Origin: Desulfobacteraceae bacterium UBA2771
GTDB taxonomy: Bacteria > Desulfobacterota > Desulfobacteria > Desulfobacterales > Desulfosarcinaceae
Reading direction: 5' to 3'
Length of the DNA stretch: 24,165 bases
Assembly (NCBI GenBank): GCA_002352605.1
Contig: DEIP01000124.1
Span: 2,127-26,291 of the forward strand
In this document: piece after piece, positions 16,360-23,482 of the stretch
Numbering within the stretch: position 1 is the first letter of the stretch
How the letters are laid out: each line of letters starts with the position of its first letter
The notes under the pieces: generated by a model
The model's database searches: none
What the model saw: only the letters and a program-made list of their open reading frames with translations
What the model was told of the DNA's origin: nothing
Made by a program: the position numbers and the translations under genes

Positions 16360-17118
16360 ATGGCCCAAAGCAAGTTAACGCCGCAAACCCTTTGTGTGAC
16401 CAGCGGCAAGGGTGGCGTGGGCAAGACCAGCTTTACAGTAAATTTTGCCATCGCCCTGGTCAGAAACGACAAGCGTGTTCTGGTGGTCGACGGCGACATG
16501 GGGCTGGCCAACGTGGATGTAATGCTGCGACTGTCGGTTAAAAACAATATCCGGGACATCCTGGAAAGCGGTGCTGACCCCCGGCAGGCAATGATCTTCG
16601 CACGCCCCAACCTGGCCGTGCTGCCGGGTAGTTCCGGTGTTCCGGAGATGGTCTCGCTGGGAGCGCGCCAGCAAAACCGGCTGACGGATTTTCTAAAAAC
16701 CATCTCATCGGATTTTGACTACGTCATCATCGACACCGCGGCAGGAATCGGATCGTCGGTATTGTGGTATAACCGGTTTTGCGACCATAACATTTTCATC
16801 CTGAGCCCGGACCCCACATCCATGACCGATGCTTATGCACTGATCAAGCTGCTGTCCCGGGATCACGGGATCAACCAATTCAACCTGGTGCTCAATTTCG
16901 TACGCGGGGTTCGCGAAGCCAACCATACCGTGGACACCATCAAACGGGTGACCCATCGGTTTCTCAACCTGGAACTGTTCCATCTGGGCAGCATTCCGGA
17001 AGACAGGTCGGTCTGCCGGGCAGTGCTCGACCAGGTGCCCTTTGTCGAACAGACCCCCGGCAGCAAAGCGGCCCGGGCCGTCTATGATTTGGCGCAACGG
17101 ATTCATCTGCTGATCTGA
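16360..17118 (+). CDS. MinD/FlhG-like P-loop ATPase
   Basis: This 252-residue protein of the ParA/MinD ATPase family has the deviant Walker A motif SGKGGVGKTS (K17 is the signature lysine, K22 the P-loop lysine), switch I-like VVDGDMGLANVDVML (D43-D45) and Walker B/switch II FDYVIIDTAAGIG. GLANVDVMLGL-like sequence and overall length fit the FlhG/YlxH branch, which positions flagella or other polar structures. The C-terminus (AARAVYDLAQRIHLLI) could form an amphipathic membrane-binding helix. No flagellar genes are nearby; instead its stop overlaps the histidine kinase start by one base, so it is co-expressed with a two-component system. The cellular target is unknown. Confidence 0.88.
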   Translation: MAQSKLTPQTLCVTSGKGGVGKTSFTVNFAIALVRNDKRVLVVDGDMGLANVDVMLRLSVKNNIRDILESGADPRQAMIFARPNLAVLPGSSGVPEMVSLGARQQNRLTDFLKTISSDFDYVIIDTAAGIGSSVLWYNRFCDHNIFILSPDPTSMTDAYALIKLLSRDHGINQFNLVLNFVRGVREANHTVDTIKRVTHRFLNLELFHLGSIPEDRSVCRAVLDQVPFVEQTPGSKAARAVYDLAQRIHLLI

Positions 17119-18044
17119 TGATTTTCAGCCCCACCATCCACGCTCACGCCATAACCCGATGCCGCTTCCGCCACGGGGTTGCGGCCGCCATTCTGGCCGC
17201 GATACCGGCCCATGCCGCCGCCGACAGCGGCGACGCCATGCATGCAAGCTTTTTTTGGGTGGTGTTGTGGGTCGCCGTGCTGGTAATGGCTATTTTGCTC
17301 AGTTACCTGCAGCACAACCGGATGGTCAAAGGTAAAACCGCTGAATTAAGACGGGAGCTTTTCGAACGACAGACGGCGGAAAAAGAGCTGCTGGCGTCGG
17401 ATCAAAAACTGCGGCAGTCGCTGGCGGAAAAGGAATCGCTGCTCAAGGAGATCCACCACCGGGTGAAGAACAACCTGCAGGTTGTCTCCAGCCTGCTCTA
17501 CCTGCAAGAGGATTATATGGATGACCCCAAGGGCGTGGAAATTCTGCGGGAAAGCCAGAACCGGGTCAAGTCCATGGCCTTGATCCATGAGCAGCTCTAT
17601 GGTACGACGGATCTGGCAAAAATTGACTTCGGCCGCTACGTTCGAGGGCTGGCCGGCAACCTGTTCGACGCGTACGGAATCGATCCGGCATGTATCCGGC
17701 TTAATGTCCGGACCGATGACATCGCTTTAGGCGCGGACATGGCGGTGCCTTGCGGCTTGATCATCAACGAATTGGTGTCCAATGCCCTCAAGCATGCCTT
17801 TGTTCCCGATAACAGCGGAACGATTGACATCGTCATTCGAACCCTGAGCGCGGGTCGAATGGAAATCGTCGTGGCCGACAACGGCATCGGTCTTGCGGCG
17901 CCACTTGCGGATGCTGAAAAAAAATCGTTGGGCCTGCGGCTCATCGACACACTCACCACACAGCTGGATGGCGCCCTTGCCATCGAAACGGATAATGGAA
18001 CTCATTTTAGTATCACCATGAACGTTCCCGAACAACCCAATTAA
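17118..18044 (+). CDS. Membrane-bound sensor histidine kinase (HisKA_2 type)
   Basis: This 308-residue protein has a hydrophobic signal-like N-terminus (about 20-36), a membrane helix (about 43-63), a short coiled coil (about 68-108) and a HisKA_2 phosphoacceptor helix KEIHHRVKNNLQVVSSLL (phospho-His H113 or H114). The HATPase domain follows, with N box INELVSNALKHAF (N217, N222) and G1 box VADNGIGL (D254). The sensing region is very small (at most a few residues outside the membrane), so the signal may come from a partner or from the membrane. It overlaps the MinD-like gene by one base and precedes the receiver protein by 11 bases, its likely phosphotransfer partner. Confidence 0.92.
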   Translation: MIFSPTIHAHAITRCRFRHGVAAAILAAIPAHAAADSGDAMHASFFWVVLWVAVLVMAILLSYLQHNRMVKGKTAELRRELFERQTAEKELLASDQKLRQSLAEKESLLKEIHHRVKNNLQVVSSLLYLQEDYMDDPKGVEILRESQNRVKSMALIHEQLYGTTDLAKIDFGRYVRGLAGNLFDAYGIDPACIRLNVRTDDIALGADMAVPCGLIINELVSNALKHAFVPDNSGTIDIVIRTLSAGRMEIVVADNGIGLAAPLADAEKKSLGLRLIDTLTTQLDGALAIETDNGTHFSITMNVPEQPN

Positions 18045-18055
18045 GGACTTCCGTC

Positions 18056-18778
18056 ATGAAACAGGCGAGCATTCTGGTAGTAGAAGACGAAGGCATTGTG
18101 GCCCAGGAGATTAAAAGTCGCCTGGAAAAAAACGGTTACACGGTGTGTGCGGTGGCTCACGACGGTGAAACCGCGGTGGATCATACCGGGAACATGCGGC
18201 CGGACCTGGTACTAATGGACATCCGACTCAAAGGCGAGATGGACGGCATCGAAGCCGCCGGCCGGATCCGAGAGCGGTACCATGTTCCCGTCGTGTATCT
18301 GACCGCCTATACAGACACGGCCACCCTGGCGCGGGCCAAAGTCATGGAGCCCTTCGGATACGTGGTCAAACCCTTCGATACCCGCAGCCTGATCGTCTCC
18401 ATCGAAATCGCCCTGCACCGCCACCACAGTGAATCCGAGTGTATCTACCGGGAAAAACTCCAGGCGGTTCTGGAAACCGCCGGCGCCATCTGTCACGAAT
18501 TGAACCAACCCATGATGGCTATCTCCGGCCACACGGAACTGCTCATGGGCACCCTCGAGCAGGATGACCCCGTCTATTCCAAAATCATCAAAATCAAATC
18601 CCAGATCGATCGCATGAGTGCCATTACCCAGAAACTCATGGGCATCACCCGCTATGAAACCAAGAATTATGCACAAGGGGAGCGCATCGTGGATATAGAT
18701 AAATCTTCACCGACCTTCCAGGACTATCGGCAGATGGCATCGACCGTTTCTCCGGCCAACCATCGTTTGACAAAATGA
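18056..18778 (+). CDS. Receiver-domain protein with HisKA-type dimerisation helix and no ATPase domain
   Basis: This 240-residue protein has an N-terminal REC domain (about 5-120) with acidic pocket E10-D11, phosphoacceptor D55 (VLMDIRL), T83 and K105. It is followed by a DHp-like helical pair with the H-box AICHELNQPMMAISGHTELL (H147) and a second helix to about 200. The ATP-binding domain that normally follows is absent; the frame ends with about 40 unstructured residues. It could act as a phosphorelay intermediate, taking phosphate from the upstream kinase onto D55 and perhaps H147, or as a dimerising response regulator. AAGGA precedes the start. Its last 55 bases overlap the convergent TPR lipoprotein gene. 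No DNA-binding domain is present. Confidence 0.88.
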   Translation: MKQASILVVEDEGIVAQEIKSRLEKNGYTVCAVAHDGETAVDHTGNMRPDLVLMDIRLKGEMDGIEAAGRIRERYHVPVVYLTAYTDTATLARAKVMEPFGYVVKPFDTRSLIVSIEIALHRHHSESECIYREKLQAVLETAGAICHELNQPMMAISGHTELLMGTLEQDDPVYSKIIKIKSQIDRMSAITQKLMGITRYETKNYAQGERIVDIDKSSPTFQDYRQMASTVSPANHRLTK

Positions 18779-19656
18779 ATGGTTACGCGAACATCGTTCC
18801 CGGTCTTGCCGGCCAGGGATTCCAAACGGTCGAGGCTTTCGATGACTTTTGGGCGATTTTCCAGCAGGGCTTGGATTTTGATGCTCCGATCCAGGCAATC
18901 CAATGCGGCTTCATCCTCACCCGATAGTTCGTGAAGATCGGCCATGGCGGCGAGATCGTCGGCCATACCCCGGGAGAACCCGGCCTGCCGGTCCATCTCC
19001 AGGGCCTGTTGAAAATGGTCCATGGCTTGGGGATAATCACCGGTTTTCATCATCAGGCGGCCCCGGGTGAAATGAATGGCTGCCGTGGCATTGATCCCTT
19101 CTCCGGATGCAATGGAATCGGCCTGATCCAGCAGGTTGCCGGCTTCATCGTAGTAACCGGCCTTCATTGCAAGCAGGGCCCGGTGGTTCAACACCATGGC
19201 AAAGACCGAGCCCGTTTCCCGGGCCGACAGCTGCGCCTCATCCAGGAGCACCTCGGCAGTGGCCAGTTCACCGGAATGGATGAAAAGCGACGCTTTGTTG
19301 GACAGGGCCTGGGCGACCTCCGTCTGGTCGTCACTCCGTCTGGCCGCGGCGATGGCCGCATCATAAAACAGATGGGCACCGTCCAGATCACCCGCGTACC
19401 GATACACGTTGGCCAGACTGTTCAGACTGCGTGCCACACGGGTCTGCCGGTCGGAAAGGCAGTAGTATTCGTGAGCCGCATGAAAATGGTCCAATGCCTT
19501 TCGGCTGCACCCTTTCTGATACCAGTAAACGCCCCGTTTCAATTCCCGATCCCCTCGGTTGGATGCATCGGCGGACGAAGCGCCCTTCGGTGAAGTGGCG
19601 CAACCATGCAACCCGTTAATCGCCAGCACCAAAATGAGAATAAGGGCAATTTTCAT
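18724..19656 (-). CDS. TPR-repeat lipoprotein
   Basis: This 310-residue protein has a lipoprotein signal peptide (MKIALILILVLAINGLHGC, lipid-modified C19; His at -2 is unusual but Gly at -1 fits). At least five tetratricopeptide-like helical repeats cover about 45-270 (for example ARSLNSLANVYRYAGDLDGAHLFYDAAI and AIHFTRGRLMMKTGDYPQAMDHFQQALEM). Such proteins act as protein-binding scaffolds in the periplasm or at the outer membrane. ATG at 19656 is chosen because the signal peptide starts there and AAGG precedes it; the frame runs back to 19731. Its 3' end overlaps the receiver-protein gene tail to tail by 55 bases. Partners are unknown. Confidence 0.85.
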   Translation of the reverse strand: MKIALILILVLAINGLHGCATSPKGASSADASNRGDRELKRGVYWYQKGCSRKALDHFHAAHEYYCLSDRQTRVARSLNSLANVYRYAGDLDGAHLFYDAAIAAARRSDDQTEVAQALSNKASLFIHSGELATAEVLLDEAQLSARETGSVFAMVLNHRALLAMKAGYYDEAGNLLDQADSIASGEGINATAAIHFTRGRLMMKTGDYPQAMDHFQQALEMDRQAGFSRGMADDLAAMADLHELSGEDEAALDCLDRSIKIQALLENRPKVIESLDRLESLAGKTGNDVRVTIHFVKRWLAGETVDAICR

Positions 19657-19929
19657 CGTGAACCTTCCATGTGCAACGCGTTTCATCCGTGCCCACCTGT
19701 TTTTCGGCATTAACATGGCGTTGTCTCGCACCCCCCGGGTTCGACCGTTTCAAGTGCCGGAACGGTCGTTGATGGTTTATACATGGGTTGGGCCTCCCGC
19801 GTCAAATGCAACCGCGATGGTCCAGAATCATTGACAGCATCGCGGCGAATTTGCTATGGAAATATCCAGTACGATTGAATCAAAGCCGGTGGTGACGGTA
19901 TTCCCCAAAAACGCAAAGAGGAGAACCTC
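19657..19929. other. Divergent intergenic region between TPR lipoprotein and alaC-like gene, with an 8-bp inverted repeat
   Basis: This 273-bp stretch should hold both promoters. A perfect 8-bp inverted repeat CGACCGTT (19742-19749) and AACGGTCG (19761-19768), separated by 11 bases, looks like an operator for a dimeric regulator or a transcript hairpin. No small gene was supported. Confidence 0.5.
19831..19860 (+). promoter_or_regulatory. Predicted promoter of the aminotransferase gene
   Basis: A perfect -35 TTGACA (19831-19836) is followed after 18 bases by TATGGA (19855-19860), which is preceded by TGC, giving an extended -10 (TGnTAT). Transcription would start near 19867, leaving a leader of about 60 bases that includes the GAGGAG ribosome site. 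Confidence 0.5.
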
Positions 19930-21162
19930 ATGGGAAATGCGACCCCTATTCGTTTTTCAGAACGCATGTCCCAGTTGCCCCCCTACCTGTTCGGCATGAT
20001 CAACAAGATGAAGATGGAGCGCCGCTGGAATGGCGAGGACGTTATCGATCTGGGCATGGGCAATCCCATAGACCCGGCACCGGACACGGTCATCGGCAAA
20101 CTGAGCGAGGTTGCCCAGGATCCCAAGGCCCACCGCTACCCCGTCGCCGGGGGCATGCGGAATCTGAGGCGGGAGATCATGCGGTACTATAAGCGAAACT
20201 ACGATGTGGACCTGGATTCGGAAAAAGAGGCGATTTGCACCATCGGTTCCAAAGAGGGCATCTCCCACCTGTGCCTGGCCCTGGTGGGGCCCGGCGATAC
20301 GGTATTGGTGGCTTCCCCGGCATTTCCCATCCACGTCTATGCCGCGGTCATTGCCGGCGCCAGCGTCATCCGGATGCCCATCGCCTCGGAAGATGAATTT
20401 GTAAGACGCATCACCACCATGTGCGAGTCCCTGACACCCGGGCCACGGCTGCTCATGCTCAACTATCCCCACAACCCCACGGGTACTCTGGCGTCCAGGG
20501 ATTTTTTCAGCCAGATTGTGGACCTGGCCAAGCGGTACGGGTTCATGGTGGTCAACGACTTCGCTTATGCCCGGATCACCTTCGACGGTTATACCGCCCC
20601 CAGTTTTCTGGAGGTTCCCGGCGCCATGGACGTGGGGGTGGAGTTCGGCTCGTTTTCCAAATCTTACAACATGGCCGGTTGGCGGGTGGGCTATTGTGTG
20701 GGCAACCCAAAGATCATCGAGGGGCTGGGAAAAATCAAGGGGTACTACGACTACGGTATCTTTTCCCCCATCCAGATCGCCGGCATCGTGGCCATGCGCG
20801 ACTGCGAAGACGATATCGCCAGCCAGGCCCAGCTCTACCAGAGTCGGCGGGATGTCATGTGCGAAGGGTTGGCGCGCATGGGCTGGCCGCTGGAAAAGCC
20901 CAAAGCCGGCATGTTCGTCTGGGTGAAGATCCCGGAACCCTGGTGCCGCATGGGGTCGGTTAAGTTCGCCATCGAGATGATGGAACGGGCCAACGTGGCG
21001 GTCACGCCCGGTGCCGGTTTCGGTGAGGAGGGGGACGGTCACCTGCGTCTGGCCCTGGTGGAAAACGAAAACCGCATCCGCCAAGGTCTCAGGCAGATGC
21101 GCCGGGCCTTGACGGAACTCGACAAGCAGCTATCCACCGGAAAAACATCGTCTTCAAGGTAA
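19930..21162 (+). CDS. alaC: Class I/II PLP-dependent aminotransferase (AlaC-like)
   Basis: This 410-residue cytoplasmic enzyme has the aspartate-aminotransferase fold. The PLP-binding lysine is K244 in SFSKSYNMAGWRVG. The cofactor pocket includes NYPHNPTG (N182), D210 and Y213. The N-terminus (LPPYLFGMINKMKMERRWNGEDVIDLGMGNPI) strongly resembles AlaC/YfdZ glutamate-pyruvate aminotransferases, which make alanine from pyruvate and glutamate. Related LL-diaminopimelate aminotransferases share this fold and cannot be excluded. GAGGAG lies 6 bases before the ATG. It appears monocistronic; a decayed oxidoreductase remnant follows directly. The substrate call is at subfamily level. Confidence 0.85.
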   Translation: MGNATPIRFSERMSQLPPYLFGMINKMKMERRWNGEDVIDLGMGNPIDPAPDTVIGKLSEVAQDPKAHRYPVAGGMRNLRREIMRYYKRNYDVDLDSEKEAICTIGSKEGISHLCLALVGPGDTVLVASPAFPIHVYAAVIAGASVIRMPIASEDEFVRRITTMCESLTPGPRLLMLNYPHNPTGTLASRDFFSQIVDLAKRYGFMVVNDFAYARITFDGYTAPSFLEVPGAMDVGVEFGSFSKSYNMAGWRVGYCVGNPKIIEGLGKIKGYYDYGIFSPIQIAGIVAMRDCEDDIASQAQLYQSRRDVMCEGLARMGWPLEKPKAGMFVWVKIPEPWCRMGSVKFAIEMMERANVAVTPGAGFGEEGDGHLRLALVENENRIRQGLRQMRRALTELDKQLSTGKTSSSR

Positions 21163-21166
21163 AGCG

Positions 21167-21333
21167 GATGACTCGACGGATTTTGACGCCATCGTGGTGG
21201 GCAGCGGTGCCGGTGTCTTTTTCCCCATGAATTCAAGGCGATCAATCAATATTTCAATTTAATTGACCGTTTGCTCAATGCCTTTTCCGATCCCCACGGT
21301 CCGCCCAAAAACCTGTGGGATCGTTTTCGGTAG
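21167..21333 (+). pseudogene. Remnant of a FAD-dependent oxidoreductase
   Basis: Directly after the aminotransferase stop, one frame reads DDSTDFDAIVVGSGAGV, the dinucleotide-binding Rossmann motif that opens FAD oxidoreductases. Another frame then reads FPHEFKAINQYFNLIDRLLNAF and ends LWDRFR at a TAG (21331-21333). The FP-x-E...I..YF pattern resembles a segment found over 100 residues into CrtI-like desaturases. The two pieces are joined at a run of T5C4 with a frame change and no intervening domain. I read this as a gene reduced by an internal deletion plus a frameshift. The family assignment rests on short motifs and is tentative. Confidence 0.45.
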
Positions 21334-21354
21334 ATCTTCAGACATCCAGGATCC

Positions 21355-21951
21355 TTAAATGTTAATCACCTTGTCGGCCAGTTGCATGGCGGTGATGATG
21401 TCCAGCATGTTGGTGGTCTGCCCCACCTGTTTGCGTTCCAGCAGGTCGAAGTGATCCAGGCAGGTGCCGCACACCAGGATGGTGAGACCCGCGTCTTCCA
21501 TACGCTTCAGGTCCGCTACGGTTCCGGCGCCGTCGATAGCCAGCTTGACCCCGCTGTTAACGAAGACCAGGCGCCACAACTCGTCGCCCATCTCCTTGAG
21601 GGTTTTGATGAAGTTGAACATCAGCTTGGCGCCCAGCACGTCGTCGCCACTGCCCATGCGGTCCGCCGCCACCATCACCATGATCTTATTTCCGGCACCG
21701 ACCGGTTCGGTTGCAACCGGCTCCGGCACGGGCGCTGAATCTCCGCCGGTGCCGATCACCGTGTATAACTCGCCATCGAGATCCACCCAGGTGCGATAGC
21801 CCTGTGATTCCAGAAAACGGACCACATTCTGCCGGGCCGGTTCATTGTCCAGCAACACTTCGATGCGTCGGGGATGCCGGCTTTCCACAGCCGCCTTGGT
21901 CTCCAGCACCGGTGCCGGACAGGAGAGTCCTCTTGCGTCGATCTTGTTCAC
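21355..21951 (-). CDS. yedF: Selenium metabolism protein YedF (TusA-DsrE fusion)
   Basis: This 198-residue protein fuses an N-terminal TusA-like domain (about 1-70), with the sulfur/selenium-carrier cysteine C11 in DARGLSCPAPVLETK, to a DsrE-like domain (about 88-198) with a CGTC pair (C161, C164). This arrangement matches YedF proteins that co-occur with selD in selenium-using bacteria; a role in moving selenium or sulfur to SelD is proposed for the family but not firmly shown. It starts with GTG at 21951 behind GGAGG and lies 32 bases after selD on the same strand. Both cysteine motifs are intact. Confidence 0.92.
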   Translation of the reverse strand: MNKIDARGLSCPAPVLETKAAVESRHPRRIEVLLDNEPARQNVVRFLESQGYRTWVDLDGELYTVIGTGGDSAPVPEPVATEPVGAGNKIMVMVAADRMGSGDDVLGAKLMFNFIKTLKEMGDELWRLVFVNSGVKLAIDGAGTVADLKRMEDAGLTILVCGTCLDHFDLLERKQVGQTTNMLDIITAMQLADKVINI

Positions 21952-21983
21952 TCGTTAATCCCTCCGCTGATCTTTTCCCCAAG

Positions 21984-23045
21984 TCAGACCACCTGGATGA
22001 TTCCAGCCGGGTAGTCCACCACCTCGCCGATGACCGCAGCATGCTCCACGCCTTCGCTTTGCAGGTGATCCACCAGTCCGTCCGCCGACGTCGGCGCCAC
22101 GGCGATGCACAGACCGCCTGATGTCTGGGGATCATAGAGGATGTCCTGCATACCTGGCTCCACCCCCTCGTCCATGTCCACCATGGGCGCAAGGAAACTC
22201 CGGTTTTTGTGCGTGCCTCCCGGCACCATGCCCATGGACGCAAAACCCAATGCCACATCGATGATGGGCAGTTTTTCCAGGATGATCTTCAATCCCAGAC
22301 CGGTTCCCCGCATCATTTCTGCCAAATGGCCGATGAGCCCGAAGCCGGTGATGTCGGTACAGGCATGCACGGGATACGCGCGCATCACGGTGGCGGCGGT
22401 ATTGTTCAAGGCCGCCATGATGGCGGTAACCTTGCGGGTGATCTCCCCCGAAGCCAGGTTGCCTTTTATGGCCGTGTTGACGATACCCGTTCCCAGGGGT
22501 TTGGTAAGCACCAGGCGGTCACCCACGTTAAGGCCCTGTTTGGTAAGGATCCGATCGGGATGGATGAAACCGGTCACGGACATCCCGTATTTGAGTTCTT
22601 CGTCCTCCACGCTGTGGCCCCCCAGCAGAACCACCCCCGCTTCCTCGGCCTTGTCGATCCCCCCCTGGATCACTTGCCGCAGTATGGAGATATCCATCTG
22701 TTTAAGGGGAAAACCCACCAGATTCAGGGCCGTTTTGGGCTCTCCGCCCATGGCGTAGACATCGCTCAGGGCATTGGCCGCGGCAATCTGTCCGAACCAG
22801 TAAGGATCGTCCACCACCGGCGTGAAAAAATCCACTGTTTGAATCAGGGCCAGATCGTCGGACACTTTGTAGACCCCGGCATCATCCGCCCGGGAAAGGC
22901 CCACCAGCACATTGGGGTTGGTTGGAAAATTCAGCCCGCATAACGCTTTGTCCAGGTCCCCTGGAGGCAATTTGGACGCTCAGCCGGCACCCTTCACCGT
23001 TTCGGTGAGGCGAAGGGGTTTCGAAGATAGGTTACTTTCGTCCAC
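21984..23045 (-). CDS. selD: Selenide, water dikinase (SelD), selenocysteine-containing
   Basis: SelD makes selenophosphate from selenide and ATP, the selenium donor for selenocysteine tRNA. Read from GTG at 23045 (GGGAG 7 bases upstream) the protein has 353 residues, close to the usual length of about 347, but only if the in-frame TGA at 22980-22982 is decoded as selenocysteine (U22). The context GAGUASKL matches the family's active site, where Cys/Sec is followed three residues later by the essential Lys (K25). Stopping at TGA would leave a downstream ORF starting at 22970 without the active site. The rest is typical: QTVDFFTPVVDDPYWFGQIAAANALSDVYAMGG, GGHSVEDEELKYGMSVTG, CTDITGFGLIGH, DPQTSGG. 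Its start overlaps the upstream DUF1858 gene by 14 bases, and yedF follows. An ordinary nonsense mutation is the alternative, but the site match argues against it. Confidence 0.93.
22951..22965 (-). promoter_or_regulatory. Candidate bacterial SECIS hairpin in selD mRNA
   Basis: On the minus strand TCCAGG-GGA-CCTGGA forms a 6-bp stem with a G-rich 3-base loop (or a 5-bp stem with a GGGAC loop). The loop begins 21 bases after the TGA. Bacterial SECIS elements, bound by SelB, lie within the coding sequence shortly after UGA and usually have a G at the start of the apical loop; both fit. The stem is short and was found by eye. Confidence 0.5.
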
Positions 23046-23316
23046 TTTGTTTCTCCCGGTCAGAGGGTAAATTGGGAAGCGTGTGATTGCAGTCCCTGAC
23101 GGCGGCATTGAGTTCGGCCATCAGCTGATCCAGATTCAGCCCGTACCTGTCGGCCACCTGCTGCATCGTATCGAACAGTGCCTGGCAGCAGATGCATTCG
23201 TCCGCCCGGCTGTCCCACGCCTTGAACACCGCTTCGGTTTCCCGGTGGCGGCTCACGATATCCAATACCGTCATTCGGGGATCAATGCAAGACAACCCGT
23301 TTCCGGCCATATCCAT
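23032..23316 (-). CDS. DUF1858-like small redox (CxxC) protein
   Basis: This 94-residue protein resembles the DUF1858 / hybrid-cluster-protein-associated redox disulfide domain. It has a PRMTVLDIVSRHRETEAVFKAW helix, then ECICC with cysteines C41 and C44 spaced CxxC (C43 is extra), then GLNLDQLMAELNAAV. Such proteins are thought to carry a redox-active disulfide or thiols. ATG at 23316 is chosen because GGAGG lies 8 bases upstream and the domain begins soon after; the frame extends to 23367. Its stop overlaps the selD start by 14 bases, so it is probably translated together with selD and yedF. A role in handling selenium or thiols is inferred from that linkage only. Confidence 0.82.
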   Translation of the reverse strand: MDMAGNGLSCIDPRMTVLDIVSRHRETEAVFKAWDSRADECICCQALFDTMQQVADRYGLNLDQLMAELNAAVRDCNHTLPNLPSDREKQSGRK

Positions 23317-23338
23317 TCCCAATACCTCCAATCTGCTA

Positions 23339-23367
23339 ATACTAATCGCGCTGGTCAGGGAAATCAA
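23339..23367 (-). promoter_or_regulatory. Predicted promoter of the DUF1858-selD-yedF operon
   Basis: On the minus strand TTGATT (23362-23367) and TAGTAT (23339-23344) are separated by exactly 17 bases, each matching 4 of 6 consensus positions. Transcription would begin near 23332, about 15 bases before the ATG and just upstream of the GGAGG site. Confidence 0.35.
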
Positions 23368-23398
23368 ATAGCTAAAAACGATAGGGTAGCCGGAACCT

Positions 23399-23413
23399 AT
23401 AGAAAAATTCTAT
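23399..23413. repeat. Inverted repeat upstream of toxin-antitoxin genes
   Basis: ATAGAA and TTCTAT form a perfect 6+3+6 inverted repeat in the divergent region between the selenium operon and the toxin-antitoxin pair. It is a possible operator for the HTH antitoxin, though it lies about 70 bases before the toxin ATG. Confidence 0.3.
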
Positions 23414-23446
23414 TTTAATTGCCTTGGTAGAATAATAACATTTTAA

Positions 23447-23475
23447 TTGACTGTCTGTTTCCTGTGGGATACATT
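23447..23475 (+). promoter_or_regulatory. Predicted promoter of the toxin-antitoxin operon
   Basis: TTGACT (23447-23452, 5 of 6) and TACATT (23470-23475, 4 of 6) are 17 bases apart. Transcription would start at about 23482, almost at the toxin ATG (23483), giving a leaderless or nearly leaderless mRNA. This fits the lack of a good ribosome site before the toxin gene. Confidence 0.35.
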
Positions 23476-23482
23476 ATGGGCT

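Noticed and set aside
19957..21084. Long minus-strand open frame (375 residues) opposite the aminotransferase
   Set aside because: It lies wholly antisense to a clear family member, is rich in His, Gly and Asp as expected from a mirrored frame in GC-rich DNA, and shows no domain.
22209..22943. Plus-strand open frames opposite selD
   Set aside because: Antisense to selD with His/Gln-rich composition typical of shadow frames.
22968..22970. TTG as the true start of selD
   Set aside because: It would remove the active-site Cys/Sec and Lys that SelD needs; the upstream frame matches the family when TGA is read as Sec.
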